Assembly (NCBI GenBank): GCA_934255405.1
Contig: CAKQNT010000001.1
Span: 124,001 to 188,000, forward strand
DNA from: an uncultured Alphaproteobacteria bacterium
GTDB taxonomy: Bacteria > Pseudomonadota > Alphaproteobacteria > RF32 > CAG-239
Reading direction: 5' to 3'
Length of the DNA: 64,000 bases
Part shown: piece after piece, positions 1 to 9,562 of the stretch
How positions within the stretch are numbered: position 1 is the stretch's first letter
Layout: the number at the start of each line of letters is the position of its first letter
Position numbers and translations under genes: made by a program
Notes under the pieces: model-generated
What the model saw: the letters and a program-made list of their open reading frames with translations, nothing else
The model's database searches: none
What the model was told of the DNA's origin: nothing

Positions 1-263
1 ATGGTTGCGGTGCGGAAGCATAAGTTGAAATCGCAGCAAACAAACGAGATAAAAAATATGTAGCAACCTGTCGACTGGTTTGTCCTATAACCAAGCACAA
101 AACCATAGAAATAAAAAACCACTTGAAAATTTTTATATAATGCCAAACAAATTTTAGGGCAGTTTTTTCCATATACGTCTTACTTTCTTAACTCTAAATT
201 GACACTTTGGGTTTATTGTTATAGCATAATGATAAATTTATGCAATAACATAGGCAAACACTA
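1..263. other. Left-edge non-coding stretch
   Basis: No gene can be supported here. A plus-strand frame is open from base 1 to a TAG at 61-63 (20 codons), which could be the end of a gene entering from the left, but nothing identifies it. A weak inverted repeat (TGGTTT at 76-81, AAACCA at 100-105) is present without a U-tract. A TTGACA at 199-204 lies 17 bases before TAGCAT (222-227), a poor but possible promoter for the following gene. The rest is AT-rich. Confidence 0.4.
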
Positions 264-680
264 ATGGAAACACAATATTACACTCTGATTGAAAAACAGG
301 ATTTTTATGAGATTATAGAAAATAAATATGGCGAATTGGCAATATTTATTGATGCCAGAGATGGAACTCCAGATAATCCGGTTTTGGAGTTTGACGGCAA
401 AAAAACCGCTCTGCTAAAGCGTGATTCTCACTTGGCCGTACGTCTTGATAACATTAATGAGGAAACTGTTGAGCCATTGGCAGAATCTGAGTTTGTGATG
501 ATTGTGGAACTCAAGGGAAAAATGGTGGAACGTGTCTATGGTGTGCCGGTTGACAATGTTGAAGATATTGTTTTTGAGGGCAAATCTACTCGTGCCGACG
601 AGCTGGTTAAAGCTAAAAGCCGCAATGAGCTGCTTAAGCAGTTTGGAGCGGTAAAAATCTGGACCAACGGAACAAAATAA
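264..680 (+). CDS. Hypothetical protein, 138 aa
   Basis: I do not recognise this family. The product is an acidic, soluble-looking 138-residue protein with no signal peptide or membrane segment. The middle part is beta-rich by eye and the C-terminus is helical and charged (residues about 110-130). It starts at ATG 264 with only a weak AGG upstream. It lies 17 bases upstream of the PTS EIIA gene on the same strand and is probably co-transcribed with EIIA, HPr and the methyltransferase. A link to PTS regulation would be guilt by association only. Confidence 0.75.
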   Translation: METQYYTLIEKQDFYEIIENKYGELAIFIDARDGTPDNPVLEFDGKKTALLKRDSHLAVRLDNINEETVEPLAESEFVMIVELKGKMVERVYGVPVDNVEDIVFEGKSTRADELVKAKSRNELLKQFGAVKIWTNGTK

Positions 681-697
681 TTAGGATGAACTGTAAG

Positions 698-1096
698 ATG
701 ATTGGATTAGTACTGGTAACCCACGGCAATCTGGCAGATGAGTTTGTTGCCGCTATGCAGCATGTGGTTGGAAAGCAGGAACAAATTGCCACCGTATGTA
801 TCGGACCGGAAGATGATATGGAAATGCGCCGTGATGAAATCCTTAAAAAAGTTGAAGATGTGAACGATGGCAACGGGGTGGTTGTCCTTACGGATATGTT
901 TGGCGGAACCCCGTCTAATCTGGCTATATCAATTATGGATCGCGCCAAAGTAGAGATTTTGGCCGGAGTTAATCTGCCGATGTTGATTAAGATAGCCTCT
1001 TTACGCAAAGAGAAAGATTTAAAAAACACTGTTGAAGGCGCTCAAGAGGCAGGCAAGAAATATATTAACGTAGCTTCTCAGTTGTTGGGGCAATAG
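698..1096 (+). CDS. PTS system EIIA component, mannose (EIIA-Man) family
   Basis: This is a cytoplasmic phosphocarrier that would take phosphate from HPr-His. The protein begins MIGLVLVTHG, where the His of VTHG is the family's phosphorylated residue, and has the family loop LTDMFGGTPSN around residues 66-76. It is a stand-alone domain of about 132 aa. I chose ATG 698 because family members usually begin a few residues before VTHG and AGGA lies 11 bases upstream; ATG 686 would add four residues. It is followed after 2 bases by HPr. No EI or sugar permease gene is in the window, which fits the regulatory PTS of alphaproteobacteria rather than sugar import. Confidence 0.93.
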   Translation: MIGLVLVTHGNLADEFVAAMQHVVGKQEQIATVCIGPEDDMEMRRDEILKKVEDVNDGNGVVVLTDMFGGTPSNLAISIMDRAKVEILAGVNLPMLIKIASLRKEKDLKNTVEGAQEAGKKYINVASQLLGQ

Positions 1097-1098
1097 TT

Positions 1099-1374
1099 AT
1101 GAGTGAAACTTTAACTAAGACTTTGGAAATTAAGAATAAAAAAGGGCTTCACGCTCGCGCCGCCGCCGCTTTTGTAAAAACTATAGAACCATTTGAGGCG
1201 GTGGTAGAAGTTGAGAGAATAGGGCAAACCGTCAGCGGCTGTTCAATTATGGGACTAATGATGTTGGCGGCATCCAAGGGCACAACCATCAAAGTTACTT
1301 GTTCCGGTAAGCAAAGTGTTGAGGCTATGGCGGCGCTGGAAAAACTGCTGGATAACAAATTCGGAGAAGATTAA
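1099..1374 (+). CDS. ptsH: Phosphocarrier protein HPr
   Basis: This 91-aa protein is the PTS phosphocarrier. The active-site His is in KGLHARAAA (His18) and the regulatory Ser lies in SGCSIMG (Ser49, the equivalent of HPr Ser46), the site used by HPr kinase/phosphorylase. A matching short hprK is about 23 kb away at 24567-24983, so the Ser-phosphorylation branch is likely intact. The gene lies directly after EIIA-Man, and its end carries the ribosome-binding site of the downstream methyltransferase. Family assignment is firm; its physiological output here is inferred. Confidence 0.96.
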   Translation: MSETLTKTLEIKNKKGLHARAAAAFVKTIEPFEAVVEVERIGQTVSGCSIMGLMMLAASKGTTIKVTCSGKQSVEAMAALEKLLDNKFGED

Positions 1375-1375
1375 A

Positions 1376-2311
1376 GTGGCTCAAAAAAAAGCCAAAGCCC
1401 CCAGAAACAGAACAATAGAGCTGTCTCGCATAGAGACAGCTCTCTATATTTCTCAAGCGCTGCAACCTCAAACAAAATTGTGCCTGAAAGAAGCCGAAAA
1501 TCAGGTGATTTTGGCGGATTGTCTTAAGGCAATGGATTTGTTGCCGGACAATTGCGTTGATTTGATGGTGGTAGACCCGCCTTATAATCTGACACAAAAA
1601 TTTTCAACTCGACACTTTCGGGAAATGGAAGCTGAAGAATATATAAAATGGCTTGATGAATGGCTGAAAAAAACCGTGCGGTTGCTCAAGGACAACGCCT
1701 CGATTTATATTTGCTCTGACTGGAAAACATCATTGTTTATTCCGGAGGTTGCCGCCAAATACTTCATCTTGCAGAATCGTATATCGTGGGAGCGAGAAAA
1801 AGGACGCGGCGCATTAAATAACTGGAAAAACTGCTTGGAAGATATTTGGTTCTTTACAAAAAGCAAAGAATATACCTTTAATATTGATGCGGTAAAAATT
1901 CAGCGACCGGTTCTGGCTCCGTATAAAGATAAAAAAGGCAACCCTAAGGACTGGCAAGAAGAAGACGGAGAAAAGCTCAGGCTCACATCGCCATCAAATG
2001 TTTGGACGGATATTACTGTTCCGTTTTGGTCAATGCCGGAAAACACCAATCATCCAACCCAAAAACCGGAGAAATTAATCGCCAAACTGATATTGGCTTC
2101 CAGCAATGCCGGAGATTTGGTTTTTGATCCGTTCTTGGGCTCCGGAACCACCGCAGTCACCGCAAAAAAACTAAATCGAAAATTTATTGGAATAGAACGC
2201 GAGAAAGAATATGCCGCCATTGCACTGAAGCGGCTTGATATGGCAGATGACAATCCGGAAATTCAGGGATTTGAGGACGGGGTGTTTAAATCTCGCAATT
2301 TTCAGAGATAG
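1376..2311 (+). CDS. Orphan beta-class DNA methyltransferase (N4/N6-amino)
   Basis: The enzyme transfers a methyl group from S-adenosylmethionine to an exocyclic amino group of DNA. The catalytic motif DPPYNL is at residues 67-72 and precedes the SAM-binding motif DPFLGSGTT near residue 251, the beta-class order; HPTQKPEKL lies between them. The start is GTG 1376: GGAGA lies 8 bases upstream, inside the end of ptsH. At 311 aa it resembles the CcrM/YhdJ group, but it ends soon after the SAM-binding region and shows no sign of the extra C-terminal domain of CcrM, so its target site cannot be named. No restriction nuclease is adjacent. Confidence 0.9.
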   Translation: MAQKKAKAPRNRTIELSRIETALYISQALQPQTKLCLKEAENQVILADCLKAMDLLPDNCVDLMVVDPPYNLTQKFSTRHFREMEAEEYIKWLDEWLKKTVRLLKDNASIYICSDWKTSLFIPEVAAKYFILQNRISWEREKGRGALNNWKNCLEDIWFFTKSKEYTFNIDAVKIQRPVLAPYKDKKGNPKDWQEEDGEKLRLTSPSNVWTDITVPFWSMPENTNHPTQKPEKLIAKLILASSNAGDLVFDPFLGSGTTAVTAKKLNRKFIGIEREKEYAAIALKRLDMADDNPEIQGFEDGVFKSRNFQR

Positions 2312-2407
2312 CAAAATATATCTTTGGCTAGGTTCTATTGTTTTTGAATTTGCAACACCTAAATCTAAGACGTGACCAACGTTTTAATTTTTTAGGAGTA
2401 CAAATTT

Positions 2408-2542
2408 ATGTCATGTAAAGATATGAGAGATGATTCCGGCAAAATGTCGGCCTCTTCAAACAGCAACCAGACCTCAAAATCTTCAAACAAAGAGAGCGAA
2501 TCCGCATCTTCTTCCAAGAGCGGGTGCGGCTGCGGAAACTAG
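2408..2542 (+). CDS. Small Ser-rich protein with C-terminal Gly/Cys motif, 44 aa
   Basis: This open frame is preceded by AGGAG at 2394-2398, 9 bases before ATG 2408, and followed by a strong hairpin, so it looks like a real monocistronic small gene. The 44-residue product starts MSCKDMRDD, continues as a low-complexity Ser/Asn/Lys stretch and ends SGCGCGN. It has three Cys: one near the N-terminus and two in the C-terminal GCGCG. There is no signal peptide. I know of no family. A metal-binding or modified peptide role is only a guess from the Cys/Gly tail. Confidence 0.6.
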   Translation: MSCKDMRDDSGKMSASSNSNQTSKSSNKESESASSSKSGCGCGN

Positions 2543-2563
2543 GTTGGAAAAACAATTCGCAGG

Positions 2564-2598
2564 TATCCCCTGTCGGCTTTTGCTGACAGGGGATATTC
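2564..2598 (+). terminator. Hairpin after the small Ser/Cys gene
   Basis: An 11-bp perfect stem (TATCCCCTGTC with GACAGGGGATA) with a 10-base loop lies 21 bases after the stop at 2542. It is followed only by TTCTTTGGG, a short U-rich tail. It is probably an intrinsic terminator, or an mRNA-stabilising hairpin. Confidence 0.7.
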
Positions 2599-2665
2599 TT
2601 TGGGTTTACTAATTCAATTATTTGATTATATTAAACAGAGATAATTAATTGAGGAACGGCAAACG

Positions 2666-3274
2666 ATGAAAAAATGGTTGATTGCTTTTTTGGGGGTATT
2701 GTTCTCCTTTCCGGCTTGGGCACAAAACGCCGAAAACATTAAAAAGATTGAAACCTACCTTAACAATATTAAAAGCCTTGAAGCAACATTTGTGCAAATG
2801 GCCAGCAACGGCGCCACTGCCGAAGGACGCTTGTTTATTAAAAAACCCAACAAAATTCGAATGGAATACGCGGATCCGGTAAATGTGCTGATTGTTGGAG
2901 ACGGCAATTTTATTGTTTATAATGATACCGAACTCGGTCAAGTTACGCATATTGACTATGATGATATTCCGGCAAGCCTGATTTTGGCAAACGACATTAA
3001 AATAGATGGTAAAAAAATAAAAGTGAGCGATTTTTATCAGGATTCAGGCTCAACATCGATAACTTTAGATTATACTTCCGGCGGCGATATCGGCCCGATT
3101 ACGTTGGTATTTTCTAACAACCCGATGGAACTAAAACAATGGAAAATTGTTGATCCGCAAAGTGTGGAAGTTGCAGTATCGCTTTATGATGCCAAAAAAG
3201 ATATTCCGCTGGATGACAAGATTTTTAAATTTAAGGAAAAAAAATCTTCCGGCAAAGGCTATAAGAAAAAATAA
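2666..3274 (+). CDS. lolA: Outer-membrane lipoprotein carrier protein LolA
   Basis: LolA shuttles lipoproteins through the periplasm from the LolCDE complex to the outer membrane. The 202-aa product has a signal peptide (MKKWLIAFLGVLFSFPAWAQ, cleavage probably after AWA). The following sequence has the family pattern: IKSLEATFVQ, GRLFIKKPNKIRMEY, and a central VGDGNFIVYND stretch. Length matches the usual 200-210 aa. GAGGA at 2651-2655 precedes ATG 2666. It is followed after 9 bases by xthA and probably shares its transcript. Confidence 0.93.
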   Translation: MKKWLIAFLGVLFSFPAWAQNAENIKKIETYLNNIKSLEATFVQMASNGATAEGRLFIKKPNKIRMEYADPVNVLIVGDGNFIVYNDTELGQVTHIDYDDIPASLILANDIKIDGKKIKVSDFYQDSGSTSITLDYTSGGDIGPITLVFSNNPMELKQWKIVDPQSVEVAVSLYDAKKDIPLDDKIFKFKEKKSSGKGYKKK

Positions 3275-3283
3275 GTAAAGACC

Positions 3284-4099
3284 ATGCAATCTTTTAAACT
3301 GGCGACTTGGAACGCAAATTCCATACGTATAAGAATCGACGAGCTGAAAGCCTTGTGCGATTTGGCGAATCCGGATATTGTGTGCTTGCAGGAGATTAAA
3401 GCCAAGCCGGAAGACTTTCCGTATGCAGAAATAAAAGCACTTGGGTTTGAGCATATTGCCGTTTATGGGCAGCCGGCGTACAATGGCGTGGCTATCATTT
3501 CAAAAATTTCGCTGACAGAAGAGACAAAGCATGATTGGGTAGGCAAACACGACGCGCGCCACATCTCAGCCAAAATCTTTGATGATATAGAGATTAACAA
3601 TATTTATATTCCGGCGGGAGGAGATATACCTGATCCGATAGAAAATCTTTCTTTTGCACATAAGCTATGTTTTATGGACGATATATCAGAGTACTACGAG
3701 CAGCACAAACCGGAGTTTTTAGCAAAAAAAATGCTATTGTGCGGAGATTTTAACGTAGCCCCGTCAGAAAATGATGTCTGGAATCATAAACAGTTGCTAA
3801 AAATCGTATCTCATACTCCGGTAGAAGTCGGACGATTGGAGCGTATGTTTAAATCGCTTGATTTTGTTGACGCGGTGCGCAAATTTTATCCGGAACCACA
3901 AAAGATATTTTCTTGGTGGAGCTATCGCAATCCAAACTGGCAAACCAACGACAAAGGGCGCCGGCTTGATCATATATGGGTTACACCCAATTTACAAAAC
4001 CGGTTGTCGGGAGCGCAAATTCTCAAGGAACTGCGCTCAAGTGACAGACCATCAGATCATGTTCCGGTTGTTGTCGAAATTGCGACAGCCGTAAAATAG
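3284..4099 (+). CDS. xthA: Exodeoxyribonuclease III (AP endonuclease)
   Basis: This is a Mg-dependent AP endonuclease and 3'-5' exonuclease for base-excision repair. The 271-aa protein has the exonuclease-endonuclease-phosphatase fold signatures: LATWNANSIR at the N-terminus, the metal ligand Glu in CLQEIKA, CGDFNVAP in the middle, and the C-terminal catalytic SDHVPVVV. Its length is close to E. coli ExoIII. It lies 9 bases after lolA on the same strand. Confidence 0.95.
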   Translation: MQSFKLATWNANSIRIRIDELKALCDLANPDIVCLQEIKAKPEDFPYAEIKALGFEHIAVYGQPAYNGVAIISKISLTEETKHDWVGKHDARHISAKIFDDIEINNIYIPAGGDIPDPIENLSFAHKLCFMDDISEYYEQHKPEFLAKKMLLCGDFNVAPSENDVWNHKQLLKIVSHTPVEVGRLERMFKSLDFVDAVRKFYPEPQKIFSWWSYRNPNWQTNDKGRRLDHIWVTPNLQNRLSGAQILKELRSSDRPSDHVPVVVEIATAVK

Positions 4100-4182
4100 A
4101 CAAAATACTTGCTTTATTGTCAATTCATGCTATTCTCAAAACAGATTTAGAATATTTATGTTTAATTTTTACCTATATTTTT

Positions 4183-5070
4183 ATGAAGTACCGATTAATA
4201 AAAGGGGAACTGTATCGCGAAGATGCTGAATCTCTTACTCGCAGGAGAATCTGTGAAGGGCACCATTTTCAGGAGCGTGAACACTACTTCTTGAGCACTG
4301 ATGCCGGCAAGCAGGTTATTGCGCTAAAAAGCAAAGATTCAATAATCGTTGTCAGAGACATTGAGTTTATAGATTATTCCGGAACGTTCGGATTGATTTA
4401 TAAATATGGCGACAATTACTATCTTTGGAGCTATGAAGAGAGAGCCGAATCCAATCTCGGCAGCTGGAAAGAAGGCGAGTTTTATCTCCGTAAATCGGGG
4501 GACCGCAAGATAGCCGCCTATGTGCACAATAACAGCTGCTTGAAAGAGTTTCAATTCTCATCCGTGAGTATTGACAGCAGTGGTAATTTGTTTTTCACTC
4601 AGAGCTTTTCTGATTGTTTTATTTTTGACGCCTTAGGTGATGAAATAACATCAGAATATGCTCTCTTTGAAACAGACGACCATGAGAATCCTTCATTCTA
4701 CCACAGAGGAGAAGACGGCCTCTATCACAAGCTGCCTAAAATGGATTCATGCCAACTATTGGCGCAAAATGCCTTCTTCACTCCCAAGGGGGATGACAGC
4801 TTGGCGCTTATGGCTTATGATGCCGGAGAGCTTAAAGAACTGTTCTGCGCGCCCAGAGAAAACTGGAAAGTGCTCAATGATCCGCTGAATTTTGGTCAGG
4901 ATTTGGAATTTGTGACCTGCGGTGACAGAATGTGGAAGATAAACAGCGAAGGCGTTTTGGAGTGCACAGAACTGTTTATACCGGAAGGCGCAATTACTGC
5001 GGCAGAAAAGCGTTTGAGCTCAGAGGGCAGTGGCGGTTTCTTTGCTTGGTTTAAGCGTTTGTTTAAATAA
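4183..5070 (+). CDS. Hypothetical protein, 295 aa, beta-rich
   Basis: I do not recognise this family. I start it at ATG 4183 (MKYRLIKGELYRED); an upstream in-frame ATG at 4117 would add 22 hydrophobic residues without a convincing ribosome-binding site. The product looks beta-rich, with many short aromatic strands resembling a propeller or WG-like repeat protein, but no clear repeat is visible. The C-terminus (GGFFAWFKRLFK) is a short basic aromatic helix that could bind a membrane surface. A bidirectional terminator follows directly. Confidence 0.75.
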   Translation: MKYRLIKGELYREDAESLTRRRICEGHHFQEREHYFLSTDAGKQVIALKSKDSIIVVRDIEFIDYSGTFGLIYKYGDNYYLWSYEERAESNLGSWKEGEFYLRKSGDRKIAAYVHNNSCLKEFQFSSVSIDSSGNLFFTQSFSDCFIFDALGDEITSEYALFETDDHENPSFYHRGEDGLYHKLPKMDSCQLLAQNAFFTPKGDDSLALMAYDAGELKELFCAPRENWKVLNDPLNFGQDLEFVTCGDRMWKINSEGVLECTELFIPEGAITAAEKRLSSEGSGGFFAWFKRLFK

Positions 5071-5074
5071 TCAA

Positions 5075-5104
5075 AAGAGCTTCCTATCCGGAAGCTCTTT
5101 TTTT
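5075..5104. terminator. Bidirectional intrinsic terminator
   Basis: A 10-bp perfect stem (AAGAGCTTCC with GGAAGCTCTT) with a 5-base loop and a run of T on the plus side (A-run on the other). It sits between the convergent ends of the 295-aa gene (plus) and the response regulator gene (minus), so it can serve both. Confidence 0.9.
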
Positions 5105-5729
5105 ATTCTTTAAGCTGATAGCCGCCGTCTACTGTCATAATAAGCTGAGCCTCAACATCATCATGTTCCACTTTTTGGCGCAGCCGGTAAATATGTGTTT
5201 CAATTGTATGCGTAGTAACATCGGGGGCATAGCACCAAACCTCTTGCAACAATTCATTTTTGCTGACAATACGGTCACGGTTTTTGTACAGATATTTGAG
5301 AACAGCCACTTCTTTTTCGGTTAGCTTAATAACCTCTTTATTGCGTTGATTGATAATGTCTTTCTTTATCGGACGCACAACATAGCGGTTGAATGAAATG
5401 TAGCCGTTGCTGCTGTTTTCAAAAATATTGATGCAGGAATGGAGGTCGTCTAAGAATGAGGCCAAAACTATCGGCTTTAGCATGATGTGGCTGGCGCCGC
5501 AATCATCACCAACTTTATCAGTGTCAGAGGAAAGGAAAAACACCGGTGCCTTTATTTTGTCGGCTGTATAATTTTTGAGCTTATCTAAATTTTCATCGAT
5601 TATTATAATATCCGGAACAACCTGACTATCTGTCGGGAGAACCTCATAACTATCGGAATAATGCCTGATTTGATCTGCCAAATCAGTAGCAAAAACTTCG
5701 TCATCAGAAATCAATAAAATATTTGGCAT
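5103..5729 (-). CDS. OmpR/PhoB-type response regulator
   Basis: This is a two-domain transcription regulator. The receiver has the acidic pocket (ISDDE near the N-terminus), phospho-acceptor Asp in IIIIDENLD, Ser in FFLSSDTD and Lys in IMLKP. A winged-helix domain follows, with LTEKEVAVLKYLYKN and the recognition region THTIETHIYRLRQKV. I start it at ATG 5729 (MPNILLISDDE); a longer frame runs into the porin gene. It lies 8 bases downstream of the porin gene on the same strand. No histidine kinase is nearby, so it is an orphan regulator; control of the porin is only suggested by adjacency. Confidence 0.93.
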   Translation of the reverse strand: MPNILLISDDEVFATDLADQIRHYSDSYEVLPTDSQVVPDIIIIDENLDKLKNYTADKIKAPVFFLSSDTDKVGDDCGASHIMLKPIVLASFLDDLHSCINIFENSSNGYISFNRYVVRPIKKDIINQRNKEVIKLTEKEVAVLKYLYKNRDRIVSKNELLQEVWCYAPDVTTHTIETHIYRLRQKVEHDDVEAQLIMTVDGGYQLKE

Positions 5730-5737
5730 TTTTACCC

Positions 5738-6844
5738 CTAAAAACTTAGTCCGATTCCGGTCACCAGCGCCCACCCTTGATTGTTATCCGCCAGATTCGG
5801 AGAGCTACCGGCAAAATCAACGTGGGCGGCGGCAAGATATATATCGGCATATTTATTAATTTGATATTGGTTGGAAAGCATCCATACTTTATCGCGACAA
5901 GAGCCGCTTTCTGCTTTGGATTCAAAATAAGACAGCGCAGATTTAACCGGCCCGAACCGATAGCCGATGCCAGCTTCCCATGCCTGCCCCTCGCGATAGC
6001 CGTCAAACAGTTCCGGCAGCCTTATATCTGTGGATTTTTGTTTATCATGCCCATCGATATAAGTTTTGCGCCAGCCACCACCTAAGCTCCAGTTTCCATA
6101 CTCCAGCAACATAGAGATTGAATACTCTGTATCGTTGTTATGAAATTTTGCCACCGCAGCGGAAGATTTGATATTGAGAGCGCCTAGCTCCTGCTCGGTG
6201 GAGAGAGCACCGATATATCCGTCTTTGCGAGCATAAGAAGCGTGTTTGTTAATCAGCCCGCGGCGATTATAGGCGTCCGGTATATAAGAAAAACCCAGTG
6301 ACGTCCCATAGAACTCCGGCGTAAGATAGCTGACTTTTGGCGCTACTCCGTCGGTATTGATATATGCCGTGTTTAGCGTGGAAAATTTGGCTTGCTTGGA
6401 ATTACGTTTCCAATTCGGGTTGGCAATAAAATCTACCACATCATTGTTGTTTTTGAGAGCCCCTACCGCCGGCGCCCCTTCATAAAACTGCGCTCCAACA
6501 TTTAAGGTCTGTCCCAGCATCAAACGTCCATAAGGACTATCGGCAATAGTGTATACTTCCTCACCCCAGCGTCCCTGATTGTAGCTTTGCAGCTCTCTAT
6601 CCACGCCGATGTAAAAATCAGCGTACAGTCCCAGAGAATAATCCTCATTGTCAAAAGTATATACCGCCGAAGTGTCTACTTCACCATCGCCAGCACCGTG
6701 GTGATCTTTATATTCAAAACGGTGGGCAACGTCGCTATAGCCGTACAATCCTTTGCCCCGTCCGGATATATCAAACTCCCATTCTCCGGCCTGAGCCGAA
6801 AGAGGCAACAACCCTATCAGTGCAAATAAATAAATCCGTTTCAT
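5738..6844 (-). CDS. Outer-membrane porin
   Basis: This is a general diffusion-type beta-barrel protein of 368 aa. It has a signal peptide (MKRIYLFALIGLLPLSAQAG), then amphipathic beta strands with many Tyr and Gly residues, and ends in the aromatic outer-membrane signature LVTGIGLSF with terminal Phe. The N-terminal part (EWEFDISGRGKGLYGYSD) fits Gram-negative porins of the alphaproteobacterial type. It is the first gene of a two-gene unit with the response regulator. Confidence 0.88.
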   Translation of the reverse strand: MKRIYLFALIGLLPLSAQAGEWEFDISGRGKGLYGYSDVAHRFEYKDHHGAGDGEVDTSAVYTFDNEDYSLGLYADFYIGVDRELQSYNQGRWGEEVYTIADSPYGRLMLGQTLNVGAQFYEGAPAVGALKNNNDVVDFIANPNWKRNSKQAKFSTLNTAYINTDGVAPKVSYLTPEFYGTSLGFSYIPDAYNRRGLINKHASYARKDGYIGALSTEQELGALNIKSSAAVAKFHNNDTEYSISMLLEYGNWSLGGGWRKTYIDGHDKQKSTDIRLPELFDGYREGQAWEAGIGYRFGPVKSALSYFESKAESGSCRDKVWMLSNQYQINKYADIYLAAAHVDFAGSSPNLADNNQGWALVTGIGLSF

Positions 6845-6960
6845 TAGCTTTTCCGATAATTAAGATATTTTGAGTTTAGCGCCGGTTATATTCGGCGTCA
6901 ACATAATATATTTGCATTATTAAAGAGTTAAACCGCCATAGTTTTGCCATAAACAAGGAC

Positions 6961-7003
6961 AAACAAAACCCCCGAGGAAAAAATCCGGTGGGGGTCTTGT
7001 TTT
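6961..7003 (-). terminator. Terminator of gyrB
   Basis: Imperfect long inverted repeat: ACCCCC on one side and GGGGGT on the other, extended by AACAAA/CTTGTTT pairing with one mismatch. Read on the minus strand it follows the gyrB stop at 7009 and ends in a T-rich run. Confidence 0.8.
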
Positions 7004-7008
7004 GAGGT

Positions 7009-9516
<2,508 letters not shown>

Positions 9517-9552
9517 TTAACCAAGCAAAAAAAGCTTATTTTTCCCCAGTTT

Positions 9553-9561
9553 TGTGCATAA
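9553..9561 (-). promoter_or_regulatory. DnaA-box sequence upstream of gyrB
   Basis: TGTGCATAA on the plus strand is TTATGCACA on the minus strand, a perfect match to the TTATNCACA DnaA box. It sits next to the polA stop and about 100 bases upstream of the gyrB start. About one to two such 9-mers are expected by chance in 64 kb, so a regulatory role is unproven. Confidence 0.3.
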
Positions 9562-9562
9562 A

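Noticed and set aside
76..105. Inverted repeat TGGTTT/AAACCA as a terminator
   Set aside because: The stem is short and lacks a T-run on either side.
1376..2311. Naming the methyltransferase ccrM
   Set aside because: The C-terminal domain expected for CcrM is not visible, so only the class is safe.
5103..6844. Response regulator as a known porin regulator (OmpR)
   Set aside because: Only gene adjacency supports this; no kinase or binding site was seen.
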